From CAJXII01 sp965242915 (GTDB lineage Bacteria; Campylobacterota; Campylobacteria; Campylobacterales; Arcobacteraceae): 64,000 bases of DNA. The stretch covers positions 427,921 to 491,920 of the forward strand of contig CBDETN010000027.1 of the NCBI GenBank assembly GCA_965242915.1, in the 5' to 3' direction. How positions within the stretch are numbered: the stretch's first letter is position 1; every line of letters begins with the position of its first letter. The position numbers were made by a program, and so were the translations under genes. This document shows positions 48,008 through 57,775 of this stretch, piece after piece. Under the pieces are notes generated by a model, which ran no database searches, was not told the origin of the DNA, and worked only from the letters and a program-made list of their open reading frames with translations.

Positions 48008-48385
48008 TTAAGCGAATGAACTTATTTTTGCATTAACTGCTGCCATAGAAACATTAGCATCTTTAACAGAATTAACTAATTCTTTAGCTGCTTCTAATCT
48101 AGCTGCAGTATCACTAGTTTCATCAGCATTTAGTGCAACTGCACCATCTACTAAAACATCTACAGAATCTTCTGTAACCTTAACATGTCCCCAGTTAATA
48201 GCAACTGCTTCAGTAGAATTTTCCTTTTCAATCTCAATTACACCAACAGTTAGTGATGATACCAAAGAAGAGTGATTTGGCAATATACCAAACTCTCCCT
48301 CTTTTCCAGGAAGAGATACTGACTTTATATCATCATTAAATATCTCTCCGCTCGGTGTTACTATTGATAATTTCATTGTATCCAT
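48008..48385 (-). CDS. atpC: ATP synthase epsilon subunit
   Basis: A 125-residue epsilon subunit with the N-terminal beta-sandwich (LSIVTPSGEIFNDDIKSVSLPGKEGEFGILPNHSSLVS) and a short helical C-terminus. It links the gamma shaft to regulation of ATP hydrolysis. The first ATG is used, as AAAGG lies 9 nt before it. Confidence 0.95.
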   Translation of the reverse strand: MDTMKLSIVTPSGEIFNDDIKSVSLPGKEGEFGILPNHSSLVSSLTVGVIEIEKENSTEAVAINWGHVKVTEDSVDVLVDGAVALNADETSDTAARLEAAKELVNSVKDANVSMAAVNAKISSFA

Positions 48386-48408
48386 ATGTTTTTGCCTTTC
48401 CAGTGCTT

Positions 48409-49797
48409 TTAAGATTTCATACTTTTAGCTTTCGCTATTGCTTCATCAATTCCACCAACCATGTAGAATGCATTCTCAGGTAACTTATCATGTTTACCAT
48501 CAATAATCTCTTTGAATCCTCTAATAGTTTCTGCAAGCTCAACATATTTACCAGGACTCCCTGTAAATACTTCAGCAACAAAGAATGGCTGAGATAAGAA
48601 TTTTTCAATCTTTCTTGATCTTTCAACTATTAGTTTATCAGATTCAGATAATTCATCCATACCAAGAATTGCAATAATATCTTGTAAATCTTTATATTTT
48701 TGTAAAATTGCTTGAACACCTCTAGCTGTATTATAATGCTCTTCACCTAAAATATCTGCACTTAAAATTCTAGAACTTGAATCAAGAGGATCAACAGCAG
48801 GATAAATACCTTTTTCAGCAATCTTTCTGTTAAGTACTGTAGTTGCATCAAGATGCGCAAATACTGAAGCAGGAGCTGGATCAGTTAAATCATCTGCAGG
48901 TACATAAACAGCTTGAACTGAAGTAATAGAACCTTTTTTAGTTGAAGTAATTCTCTCTTGAAGCATACCCATTTCTGATGCAAGGGTTGGTTGATAACCA
49001 ACCGCTGAAGGAATTCTTCCTAAAAGAGCTGACATTTCAGAACCTGATTGTGCAAATCTAAAAATATTATCAATAAACATCAACACATCAAGACCTTTTT
49101 CATCTCTAAAATACTCAGCCATTGTAAGACCAGTTAAAGCAATTCTATTTCTAGCTCCCGGAGGCTCACTCATTTGACCATAACATAATGCAACTTTATC
49201 AAGTACATTTGAATCTTTCATCTCGTAGTAAAGGTCATTTCCTTCTCTTGTTCTCTCACCAACACCGGCAAATACAGAGTAACCTTCATGTTTAAATGCA
49301 ACATTGTGAATTAATTCCATAATAATAACTGTTTTACCAACACCAGCCCCTCCAAATAGTCCTACTTTTCCACCTTTTGAATAAGGAGCAAGTAAATCAA
49401 CTACTTTAATACCAGTTTCAAACATCTCTGTTGAAGTTGACTGCTCTTCAAAAGCAGGAGCATCTCTATGAATTGACCATCTTGGACAATCATCACTAAC
49501 AGGAGACCCTTCATCAACCGGCTCACCAATTACATTAAAAATTCTACCTAGAACTTCTTCACCAACCGGCACTTGAATTGGAGCACCTGTAGCGGTAACT
49601 TTTGTTCCTCTTGTCAGACCCTCTGTCATATCCATTGCAATTGTTCTAACTCTACCATCACCGATATGTGCTGCTACTTCTAAAACTAATCTTTCTTTTG
49701 TACCTTGTACTTCGATTGCTTCGTTAATCTCAGGTAAGTACCCGTCGAATTCAACATCAACAACGGGACCCATAATCTGAATTATTTTACCTTCCAT
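48409..49797 (-). CDS. atpD: ATP synthase beta subunit
   Basis: A 462-residue catalytic beta subunit. The Walker A loop GGAGVGKT is at 149-156, and the GERTREGND and ALTGLTMAEYFRD segments are present, as is the DELSE(S)DKL motif (residues 385-392). It is separated from atpG by 19 bp. Confidence 0.97.
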   Translation of the reverse strand: MEGKIIQIMGPVVDVEFDGYLPEINEAIEVQGTKERLVLEVAAHIGDGRVRTIAMDMTEGLTRGTKVTATGAPIQVPVGEEVLGRIFNVIGEPVDEGSPVSDDCPRWSIHRDAPAFEEQSTSTEMFETGIKVVDLLAPYSKGGKVGLFGGAGVGKTVIIMELIHNVAFKHEGYSVFAGVGERTREGNDLYYEMKDSNVLDKVALCYGQMSEPPGARNRIALTGLTMAEYFRDEKGLDVLMFIDNIFRFAQSGSEMSALLGRIPSAVGYQPTLASEMGMLQERITSTKKGSITSVQAVYVPADDLTDPAPASVFAHLDATTVLNRKIAEKGIYPAVDPLDSSSRILSADILGEEHYNTARGVQAILQKYKDLQDIIAILGMDELSESDKLIVERSRKIEKFLSQPFFVAEVFTGSPGKYVELAETIRGFKEIIDGKHDKLPENAFYMVGGIDEAIAKAKSMKS

Positions 49798-49816
49798 CTA
49801 TTCTCTTCCTTTACTA

Positions 49817-50701
49817 TTATTTAAGTGCTTCAACACCAGAAATAATCTCAATTAATTCTGTTGTAATTGAAGCTTGTCTTGCTTTATTAAATTCTACTGT
49901 AAGTGAATCAACTTTTTCTTTTGCATTCTTTGTTGCATTGTCCATTGATTGCATTCTAGCACTGTGTTCAGCAGCGAGAGAATCAATTAATGAATAATAC
50001 ATATTAAAATCTATATATTTACCTGTTAACTCGTCAAGTACTTCATTATCATCATCAGGTTCAATCTCTAACATAGAACCAGTTTGTTCTACAGAAACTA
50101 TATCAAAACTAATTGGTAATAAATCTTTTACTCTTAACTCTTGAGCCAACATATTTAAAAAACCATTATAAACTAATATTACTTTATCTGTAATACCGTT
50201 ATTAAAATCTTCATATACTTCTTTAATAAAATATGCACCTTTTTCATAAGTTGGTGCAGAAGTAAGTCCTAATTCTTGTTGTGTTAATTTAACACCTTGA
50301 AAATTAAAATAATCAATACCTTTTCTTCCAGCAGCTCTTAATCTTACGGTTACACCTTTTGCTTCATAATCTAACTTTAATTGTCGTACTTGTTTAATTG
50401 TAGCCATATTAAAACCACCACATAAACCTTTGTCAGCAGTTACTAAAACAATGTCAACTGTTTTTGGATTATCATTTGACACAAATGCACGACTTAAATT
50501 CTCATTATCTTGTACTTTACTTATTTTATTAGCAATTTCAGATAAAACATCACTTATCTTAATTGCATAACTTTTTGCTTGATCAGCTAATTCTCGTGTT
50601 CTTCGTAACTTTGCAGAAGAAACAAGCTTCATAGCCTTAGTTGTCTTCTGTGTATTTTTAACACTTCTAATTTGTCTTGATATATCCTTTAAGTTAGCCA
50701 T
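49817..50701 (-). CDS. atpG: ATP synthase gamma subunit
   Basis: A 294-residue rotary shaft subunit. It begins with the conserved IRSVKNTQKTTKAMKLVSSAKLRR and ends with ARQASITTELIEIISGVEAL. Length is normal. It lies 9 bp from atpA. Confidence 0.97.
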   Translation of the reverse strand: MANLKDISRQIRSVKNTQKTTKAMKLVSSAKLRRTRELADQAKSYAIKISDVLSEIANKISKVQDNENLSRAFVSNDNPKTVDIVLVTADKGLCGGFNMATIKQVRQLKLDYEAKGVTVRLRAAGRKGIDYFNFQGVKLTQQELGLTSAPTYEKGAYFIKEVYEDFNNGITDKVILVYNGFLNMLAQELRVKDLLPISFDIVSVEQTGSMLEIEPDDDNEVLDELTGKYIDFNMYYSLIDSLAAEHSARMQSMDNATKNAKEKVDSLTVEFNKARQASITTELIEIISGVEALK

Positions 50702-50710
50702 TGCTATTCC

Positions 50711-52228
50711 TTACTTTGCACCAAATATAATTAAAAACTCATTTATTGCAGTTTCTAAGTTTGCCTTAATATCATCATCAATTTTTTGCTTAGCTTTTAA
50801 ATCATCTAAAATATTAGAATATTTTTGCTCAATAAACGGATGAAATTCTTTTTCAAACTGAACAATATCACTAATATCAAGACTATCAAGTAAACCATTA
50901 ACACCTGCATATAAAATAGTAATTTGTTTTTCAATTGTAAGTGGCTTATTAACACCCTGCTTAAGAAGTTCAACCATTCGTTGACCTCTTTCCAACTGTG
51001 CTCTTGTTGATGCATCTAAATCAGAAGCAAACTGTGAAAAAGCTTCAAGCTCTCTATACTGTGCAAGATCTAGTTTTAATGTACCCGCAACTTGTTTAGT
51101 AGCTTTAATTTGTGCAGCTCCACCAACTCTAGATACTGATAAACCAACATTAATAGCTGGTCTAATACCTGAATTAAATAGATCAGTTTCTAAGAAAATT
51201 TGCCCATCTGTAATAGAAATTACATTTGTTGGAATATACGCAGCAACATCACCGGCTTGAGTTTCAATAATTGGTAATGCAGTCATAGAACCACCACCTA
51301 ATTCATCATTAACTTTCGCAGCTCGCTCTAACAATCTTGAGTGAAGATAGAATACATCACCAGGATATGCTTCTCTTCCCGGAGGTCTTCGTAAAAGAAG
51401 TGACATCTCTCTATAAGCAACAGCATGTTTTGTTAAATCATCATAAACAATTAAACAATGTTGACCATTATCTCTAAAGTACTCACCCATTGTAACACCG
51501 GCATAAGGTGCTAAAAATTGTAATGCAGCACTTTCAGATGCATTTGCAGTAACAATAGTAGTATATTCCATAGCTCCCGCTGCTTCTAAAACACCAACAA
51601 CATTAACAACAGTAGATGCTTTTTGACCAATAGCAACATAGATACATTTTACATCTTGACCTTTTTGGTTAATAATAGCATCAATTGCAATTGTAGTTTT
51701 ACCAGTTTGTCTATCACCAATAATAAGTTCTCTTTGACCTCTACCAATCGGTACAAGTGCATCAATAGCTTTAATACCAGTTTGTAACGGTTCATGAACA
51801 GATTTTCTAGCCATAATACCAGGTGCTTTTTCTTCAACAAATCTTTTTTCTGTAGACTCTATAATACCTTTACCATCAACTGGTTCACCAAGTGCATTTA
51901 CAACTCTACCTAAAATATTTTGACCAACAGGGATTTCAAAAAGTTCACCAAGTCTTTTACAAGATACACCTTCTCTTAAACCAACACTTGAACCTAAAAT
52001 AACAACACCAACTGCTGCTTCTTCTAAGTTTGAAGCAAGACCTCTAGCTCCATTTTCAAATTCTACAATTTCACCAGCCATAACATTCTTAAGACCGTAA
52101 ACCTGTGCAATTCCATCTGCAAATGAGATAATTTTACCTGTCTCATTTACATCTACATTTAATTCAAAATTATCAATTCTTTCTTTTATGATAGAACTAA
52201 TTTCATCTGCTTGAATTTTTGTACTCAT
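50711..52228 (-). CDS. atpA: ATP synthase alpha subunit
   Basis: A 505-residue regulatory alpha subunit with Walker A GDRQTGKT near residue 170 and the VGLSVSRVGGAAQ signature near 375. The in-frame codon before the chosen ATG is TTG. GGAG with a 7-nt spacer points to the ATG at 52228, so I use it. Confidence 0.97.
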   Translation of the reverse strand: MSTKIQADEISSIIKERIDNFELNVDVNETGKIISFADGIAQVYGLKNVMAGEIVEFENGARGLASNLEEAAVGVVILGSSVGLREGVSCKRLGELFEIPVGQNILGRVVNALGEPVDGKGIIESTEKRFVEEKAPGIMARKSVHEPLQTGIKAIDALVPIGRGQRELIIGDRQTGKTTIAIDAIINQKGQDVKCIYVAIGQKASTVVNVVGVLEAAGAMEYTTIVTANASESAALQFLAPYAGVTMGEYFRDNGQHCLIVYDDLTKHAVAYREMSLLLRRPPGREAYPGDVFYLHSRLLERAAKVNDELGGGSMTALPIIETQAGDVAAYIPTNVISITDGQIFLETDLFNSGIRPAINVGLSVSRVGGAAQIKATKQVAGTLKLDLAQYRELEAFSQFASDLDASTRAQLERGQRMVELLKQGVNKPLTIEKQITILYAGVNGLLDSLDISDIVQFEKEFHPFIEQKYSNILDDLKAKQKIDDDIKANLETAINEFLIIFGAK

Positions 52229-52278
52229 CAATTTTCTCCTTTATATTTTAATAAATCAAAACGCTTATAGCGTCGTGT

Positions 52279-52809
52279 CTAAACTGCTTTTAATATATGT
52301 TCAATCATTTGCGACTTCAATCTATCCTTAGAGAAACCAATCTCTACTCCTAAACCTTCAATATCAACTTTGATACCATCATAGTCACAAACATTTTGAG
52401 TAAGTGCTAAAGTAATATCAAATTTCTTAGCAAATTTCTCTTGGATTGAAGAAAGGTCACTTCCATTCAATTCAACATTTGTATAAACTATACCTTCATA
52501 ACTGTTAGTTAAAACAGCTATCTCTTTTTTTAATTCATCAGCAATATCTGGAATTATATTTAATCTTTTATTAGATGCTAATAACTTAAATAAATTTTCA
52601 ATACTCTTGTCGCAATCATCAATAAAAGAACTAATTAATTTCACTTTTTCATCAGAACTTACTTCTGTTGAATTTATAATAGATAAAAATTTATCATTAC
52701 TATACGCTGTTGCCGTATCTTTAATATTGCTATAAATAGCTGAGGCACTATCAATATCTCTACCAATCAATAACGCTTTTACATATCTTTTTGCTACTAA
52801 ATTACTCAT
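52279..52809 (-). CDS. atpH: ATP synthase delta subunit
   Basis: A 176-residue stator subunit (OSCP type) with an N-terminal helical domain starting SNLVAKRYVKALL. A TTG three codons upstream (52818) is also in frame but overlaps atpF; AAGAAGG is placed best for the ATG at 52809, so I prefer it. Confidence 0.94.
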   Translation of the reverse strand: MSNLVAKRYVKALLIGRDIDSASAIYSNIKDTATAYSNDKFLSIINSTEVSSDEKVKLISSFIDDCDKSIENLFKLLASNKRLNIIPDIADELKKEIAVLTNSYEGIVYTNVELNGSDLSSIQEKFAKKFDITLALTQNVCDYDGIKVDIEGLGVEIGFSKDRLKSQMIEHILKAV

Positions 52810-52810
52810 C

Positions 52811-53323
52811 TTATGCAACCTTCTTTAAAACAATATTTGCTAATTCATTTTGAGAAAGAGCAATACTGTCTGAACTTAATAATTCATCAAGAATTTCGTT
52901 AACAACTTCTTTTTTTACTTTTCTTGTTTCAATTTCAATTTTTTCATCAAAACTTTTAGAAAGATTTGCAATCTCTTGCTCTACACTTTCTTTAATTGAT
53001 TTTTTAATTGAATCAATATCCGCACTAGCAGTTTCAACTATTTCATTAGCTAACTTTTTAGCATTTTCAAGGTCACTCTTCGCACCTTCCACTCTCATCT
53101 CAGATTCTTTTAGAACTTGTTGAACTTTATCTAATTCAGCTTGAATAGAAGCCGTTCTACCAGTAAAAAACGCTTTTGCTTTTTCTGCTAATAAATAATA
53201 TAATATAGCAATAAAAATTAAAAAGTTTACAGTTCTTGGAAGAATATCAGTTTCTACACCGGCATCACTTGCAAATAAAGCCAGTGGAGTTACACAAGAT
53301 AATATAAATAATAATTTTTTCAT
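52811..53323 (-). CDS. atpF: ATP synthase subunit b
   Basis: A 170-residue b subunit with a cleavable-looking signal sequence (1-18), a transmembrane span (about 30-48) and a long coiled coil. It forms the peripheral stalk together with the b' protein encoded 13 bp upstream. The presence of two b-type genes is normal for this phylum. Confidence 0.93.
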   Translation of the reverse strand: MKKLLFILSCVTPLALFASDAGVETDILPRTVNFLIFIAILYYLLAEKAKAFFTGRTASIQAELDKVQQVLKESEMRVEGAKSDLENAKKLANEIVETASADIDSIKKSIKESVEQEIANLSKSFDEKIEIETRKVKKEVVNEILDELLSSDSIALSQNELANIVLKKVA

Positions 53324-53336
53324 CTTACCATTCCCC

Positions 53337-53759
53337 TTATATCGAACTAATTTTGAGCTTCAAGCTCTCTTTAAACATAGGCATACTAGAATTTAAAGAT
53401 TCTTTTAAAGACTCTTTTTCTATTTCTAATGCTTTTACAAAGTCATTATACTTTATATCTAAAGCAGCTTTTGCAGCTGAAAGTTTTGAATCAGTTAACT
53501 CTTTTGCTTCTGTAATAGCTTTTTCTCTTATTAAAGAAGCTTCATTTTTAGCTTTGGCAATAATTTCTTTTGCCTCAACCAACATACCGTCTATATTCGA
53601 ACCATTATTTTTGGCATCTTCTAAATCTTTTGCAATAGATTCCGTTCTATCGTCCATGTGCTTGAATAAAGGTTTATAAAGACAGCTATTTAATCTTGCA
53701 AGTACAAGCAAAAAGACAATACCTGAACTAAGCAGTAATATTGGACTAATGTCTAACAT
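53337..53759 (-). CDS. atpF': ATP synthase subunit b'
   Basis: A 140-residue b' protein with a single N-terminal membrane span (about 6-26) and a long charged helix (DDRTESIAKDLEDAKNN onward). It is the first gene of the ATP synthase run. The genes for subunits a and c are not in the window, as expected for Campylobacterota, where they lie elsewhere. Confidence 0.92.
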   Translation of the reverse strand: MLDISPILLLSSGIVFLLVLARLNSCLYKPLFKHMDDRTESIAKDLEDAKNNGSNIDGMLVEAKEIIAKAKNEASLIREKAITEAKELTDSKLSAAKAALDIKYNDFVKALEIEKESLKESLNSSMPMFKESLKLKISSI

Positions 53760-53852
53760 TCATCTCTCCATACATATTTTTACAGTTTAGTTATACATAA
53801 ACTTGCGGCAATTATATCTAAATTAATATTTGAAATAGTTTAAAAGAGATTA

Positions 53853-54698
53853 TTATTTTACAAAAAAAGATAAAAGTTTCTCAACATCTTGATCTGAGTT
53901 AAGTCCAATTTTTAAATAATTTTTACCGGTTTTTACAGTAAAATCTTCTTTCATTAGAATATTGATAACATTTTGGATCGGTTTAAAATTTATCTTTGTA
54001 TTTATTTTTTTTATATCTTTGACAGTATTTGTATTTTTTAAATTTCTTACTAATTGTTCAATTTCTCTTACACTTAATTGTTGTCCAATAATAGAATCAA
54101 CAATTAATTTTTGTTTATCTTCATCCAAACAGATTAAAACTTTTGCATGACCTGCTGTAATTTTATTAGAACCTAACATTTGCTGAGTATAAACACTTAA
54201 AGTTAATAATCTTAATATATTTGTAATTGAGCTTCTGCTTTTTGCAACCATTTGCGATAATTCATCATGAGTAATATGATGTTCATTAATAAGTCCAGCA
54301 TAAGAATATGCAAGTTCTATAATATTTAAATCATCTCGTTGTATATTTTCAATAAGTGCTAACTCTCTTAATTTAGAATCTTCAACATCTAAAACTGTTG
54401 CATTTATATTTTCTAATTTGGCTAACTTAGAAGCTTTTAATCTTCTCTCCCCTGCAATTAAAATAAATTCATTCCCATCTCTTGTCAGAACAATTGGCTG
54501 AAGCAGCCCATGTTGTTTTATTGAAGCACTTAACTCTTTTAATTTTTCTTCATTAAAGATTTTTCTTGGTTGATATGGATTAGGTTTAATTAAATTAATA
54601 TCTACAGATATGATATTTGGTATTGTAGCAGTACTATTATTGTCATAAGCAGTTTCTACTTCACTTAATAATTCACTTAATCCTCTACCTAGTGCCAT
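53853..54698 (-). CDS. parB: Chromosome partitioning protein ParB
   Basis: A 281-residue ParB starting MALGRGLSELLSEV. The CTP/DNA-binding core has INLIKPNPYQPRKIF and GERRLKASKLA near residues 32-90, and the helix-turn-helix ITHDELSQMVAKSRSSITNILRL near 140. The longer frame upstream overlaps parA and lacks a start with a good site; AAGGAT precedes the ATG at 54698. It binds parS sites to segregate the origin together with ParA. Confidence 0.95.
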   Translation of the reverse strand: MALGRGLSELLSEVETAYDNNSTATIPNIISVDINLIKPNPYQPRKIFNEEKLKELSASIKQHGLLQPIVLTRDGNEFILIAGERRLKASKLAKLENINATVLDVEDSKLRELALIENIQRDDLNIIELAYSYAGLINEHHITHDELSQMVAKSRSSITNILRLLTLSVYTQQMLGSNKITAGHAKVLICLDEDKQKLIVDSIIGQQLSVREIEQLVRNLKNTNTVKDIKKINTKINFKPIQNVINILMKEDFTVKTGKNYLKIGLNSDQDVEKLLSFFVK

Positions 54699-54708
54699 AA
54701 TAATATCC

Positions 54709-55485
54709 TTACTGCAAAATAGCTTTTGCCAAATTAGTATATGCTTTTGTACCAATAGCTGTTGGATCATATAACATTATCGGCTTACCAAAACTTGGAC
54801 TTTCCGCAAGCTTAATATTTCGTGGGATTACAACATAAGAATTATCATTTAATTTGAATAATTTATTTTCAAAATGTTGTACAAGGTCTGCAAATACCTG
54901 CTTTGAAAGATTATTTTGAGCACTATACATAGTTGGTAAAAAACCTTTAATATCAAGTTGTCTGTTTATAGTTTGTCTGACTAATTTAATTGTATTAAGC
55001 AACTGCGCCAATCCTTCTAATGCAAAAAATTCACACTGTATAGGAATAAGAACAGAATTCGCCGCACTTAAAGTATTTATCGTAATTGGGCCAAGAGCCG
55101 GTGGAGAATCTATAATAATATAATCATAATCATCACGAATTAGATCAATTTTTCTTTTTAATACTAATTCTCTATCTTTATTGTTATTATAAAATTCTTT
55201 TTCAATACCAACCAGCCCTATATTTGAAGGTGCAACTTTAAGATTTTCAATTTCGCTGTCAAGAATAATTTCATGTAATTCTTTAGTACCAAGCATCACA
55301 TGATAAATATTATACTCATAAGTATCTCTATGAAATCCCAAACTAGTTGTAGCATTTGCTTGAGGGTCAGCATCTATTAGAAGCACTCTCTTACCTTCAA
55401 GAGCTAAAGCAGCACTTAAATTAACAGCTGTAGTAGTTTTTCCTACTCCACCCTTTTGATTTGCTATTGTTATTATTTCTGTCAT
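54709..55485 (-). CDS. parA: Chromosome partitioning ATPase ParA
   Basis: A 258-residue Walker-type ATPase with the deviant Walker A KGGVGKTT at residues 10-17, DADPQANAT near 38 and IIDSPPALG near 122. It partners the downstream ParB. It overlaps the biotin ligase stop by 4 bp. Confidence 0.96.
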   Translation of the reverse strand: MTEIITIANQKGGVGKTTTAVNLSAALALEGKRVLLIDADPQANATTSLGFHRDTYEYNIYHVMLGTKELHEIILDSEIENLKVAPSNIGLVGIEKEFYNNNKDRELVLKRKIDLIRDDYDYIIIDSPPALGPITINTLSAANSVLIPIQCEFFALEGLAQLLNTIKLVRQTINRQLDIKGFLPTMYSAQNNLSKQVFADLVQHFENKLFKLNDNSYVVIPRNIKLAESPSFGKPIMLYDPTAIGTKAYTNLAKAILQ

Positions 55486-56117
55486 CTTAAGCTAAAAACC
55501 TTTTTAATATCAATTGTAAGTGAGCCATCACTATTTAAAATAGTATTTTTTAATAATATTTTGCGATTTTCAATATTTGTTGAAAAATCATTATTCTTAT
55601 GAAATTCTATCTCAAACTTTCTAAATATCTGCTTCCATGATGGATACATTTCTAAAGAATCAAAGTATTTATTTAATAAATCATTAATATTTATATCAAT
55701 ATCCAAGTAGCCAAAGGCATCATTCACTTTGTGTAAATTTAATCCAATTCCACAATAAATCAAGCCATTACTTATATGAGTAATTGTACCGCCTATCTTT
55801 TTATTTTTACAATAAAAATCATTTGGCCACTTTAGCAAAACCAATGAATCTAAAGTGTTTAAAATATCTTTTAATATATAGTTAAAATATATTGAAGCTG
55901 ATTGTAATGGTAAATCTTTAGGCAGGTCATCAAGAGATACTACAAAAGAAAAAAATAAATTTCCCTTTTTCCCTTCCCAATTATTATCTCTGCTGCCAAT
56001 TCCATTTATCTGATTTTGGGTAATTATTGCAATTGGATTTTGGTAGCTATGTTTTTTTATATATTGTTTTAGATAGCTTTGCGTTGAATCAACACTATTA
56101 AGAAAACAAAGTTCCAC
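55482..56117 (-). CDS. birA: Biotin--[acetyl-CoA carboxylase] ligase
   Basis: A 211-residue ligase without the N-terminal regulatory helix-turn-helix (class I, so not a repressor). Motifs seen include GIGSRDNNWEGKKGNLFFS and LLKWPNDFYCKNKKIGGTI, including the lysine-rich ATP/biotin loop. It activates biotin and attaches it to the carboxylase carrier. It overlaps fmt by 20 bp. Confidence 0.9.
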   Translation of the reverse strand: MELCFLNSVDSTQSYLKQYIKKHSYQNPIAIITQNQINGIGSRDNNWEGKKGNLFFSFVVSLDDLPKDLPLQSASIYFNYILKDILNTLDSLVLLKWPNDFYCKNKKIGGTITHISNGLIYCGIGLNLHKVNDAFGYLDIDININDLLNKYFDSLEMYPSWKQIFRKFEIEFHKNNDFSTNIENRKILLKNTILNSDGSLTIDIKKVFSLR

Positions 56118-57009
56118 GTTCTAACCTAGCGCCTCTTATATAATCAACTACATTCATAGATTTTTTAGATGCAGGTTGTATCTCAATTATTTTTAAAGTT
56201 CCAATTTGACATCCAACTAGTATAAAATCTTTTTTGATTTCTAAAATTTGCCCTGCAGTATTAGATGAAGTTTCCTCTACTAATTCACACTCCTTGATTT
56301 TTAATCCAGAACTTAAAAATATACCCGGCCAAAATTTATATGCTTTAAATTTTTGATATAATTTTTTGGCATTTATAAACTCTACCTCTCCATCATCTTT
56401 GATTATCTTTTTACAATGACTCACCTGAGATAAGTTTTGCTTCTTTGGGATAATTTTATCGTAGTTTTCAAGTGTATCAATAGTTAATCTACTGGCAATT
56501 TGTGATAGTTCATCAAAAAGCTGGGCAACATGCATAGTTGGAGTTATTTTTATATATTCCAACCCTAAAATATCTCCACTGTCAAGTCCCTCTTCCATCA
56601 TCATAGAGGTAACACCAGTATATTTATCATCATTTAAAATTGCTTGCTGAATAGGACTTGCGCCTCTATATTTTGGTAAAAGTGAAGCATGAAGATTTAT
56701 ACAAGGGGCAATATCTAAAATAGTTTTTGGTAAAATTTGTCCATATGCCGCAACAATTATAAAATCAGGCTTTAAATCCTCTATTGTCTTTTGAGGACCT
56801 ATTTCTTTTAAATTATTTGGCTGATATATAGGCAATGACAATCCATTATCCAAACAAAATTGTTTAATATGAGGAGGAGTTAGAATTTGTTTTCTACCAA
56901 CTTTTTTATCCGGCTGTGTAAAAAGTGCAACTATATTAAAATCTTGCTCTAATAATCTTTCAAAAATTACAGTTGCATAATCAGGTGTTCCCATAAAAAC
57001 TATTCGCAT
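56098..57009 (-). CDS. fmt: Methionyl-tRNA formyltransferase
   Basis: A 303-residue formyltransferase that makes formyl-Met-tRNA for initiation. The motif CINLHASLLPKYRGASPIQQAIL (residues ~103-125) and MEEGLDSGDIL near 137 are diagnostic. The C-terminal domain is shorter and divergent but present. It lies 1 bp from proB. Confidence 0.95.
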   Translation of the reverse strand: MRIVFMGTPDYATVIFERLLEQDFNIVALFTQPDKKVGRKQILTPPHIKQFCLDNGLSLPIYQPNNLKEIGPQKTIEDLKPDFIIVAAYGQILPKTILDIAPCINLHASLLPKYRGASPIQQAILNDDKYTGVTSMMMEEGLDSGDILGLEYIKITPTMHVAQLFDELSQIASRLTIDTLENYDKIIPKKQNLSQVSHCKKIIKDDGEVEFINAKKLYQKFKAYKFWPGIFLSSGLKIKECELVEETSSNTAGQILEIKKDFILVGCQIGTLKIIEIQPASKKSMNVVDYIRGARLERGTLFS

Positions 57010-57010
57010 A

Positions 57011-57775
57011 TTATCTCCTAGTAAAAAGTGTTCCGCTATTATGTTTATTTTCTAATAAATACTCTTTAACATGAATTAAATCAAATCCACTTGTTAAATA
57101 CATCTCTTTATTGTTTTTAAGTAAAAAATCTGCTGCTTTTAACTTAGTTACAATTCCACCAGTAGCAAACTCACTATTTGCACTATGTTCTACATTTAAT
57201 AGCTCTTCATCAATTTTATTTACTATCTTTTGAAGTTTAGCATTTTTATTAACATGAGGATTATCATCATAATATCCATCTATATCTGTTAAAATTACAA
57301 GTAAAGAAGCATTAAAATGATATGTTATATGTGCTGAGAGTTGATCATTATCTCCAAATACAAGTTCATCTACTGCTGTTACATCATTTTCATTTATAAT
57401 TGGTACTACATTGTTTTCTAAAAGTGTATTTATTGCATCTTTTGCATGGTTAAGTCTTTGATTGTCTTTAAATATAGAAGCTTCTAAAAGTATCTGTGAA
57501 CAAATAATATTATATTTATTAAATTTTCTTCTGTAAGTGTCTAACAAAAGCGGCTGACCAATTGAAGCTAAAGCTTGTTTGTTTGCTATTATATGTTTAT
57601 CAAGCTGTAATAAAGTATACCCCGCAGCAACTGCTCCTGAACTTACTAAAATTACTTCGTTTCCTTGTTCTTTTAATAAAGCTATTAATTCAACAAGTGC
57701 CAATAATCTATCAAGGGCCAATGCCCCATCTTGTGTTAAAACCGCACTTCCAACTTTTAATACTAATCTTTGCAT
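57011..57775 (-). CDS. proB: Glutamate 5-kinase
   Basis: A 254-residue kinase of proline synthesis that phosphorylates glutamate. It has the amino-acid kinase fold (KVGSAVLT at the start, VSSGAVAAG near 45, NENDVTAVDELVFGDNDQLSA near 135). It lacks the C-terminal PUA domain found in E. coli, as is common in this phylum. It overlaps obgE by 13 bp. Confidence 0.93.
   Translation of the reverse strand: MQRLVLKVGSAVLTQDGALALDRLLALVELIALLKEQGNEVILVSSGAVAAGYTLLQLDKHIIANKQALASIGQPLLLDTYRRKFNKYNIICSQILLEASIFKDNQRLNHAKDAINTLLENNVVPIINENDVTAVDELVFGDNDQLSAHITYHFNASLLVILTDIDGYYDDNPHVNKNAKLQKIVNKIDEELLNVEHSANSEFATGGIVTKLKAADFLLKNNKEMYLTSGFDLIHVKEYLLENKHNSGTLFTRR

Noticed and set aside
54699..54770. Longer ParB start
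   Set aside because: It would overlap parA by 62 bp, and its N-terminal extension is unlike ParB; the ATG at 54698 has an AAGGAT site.
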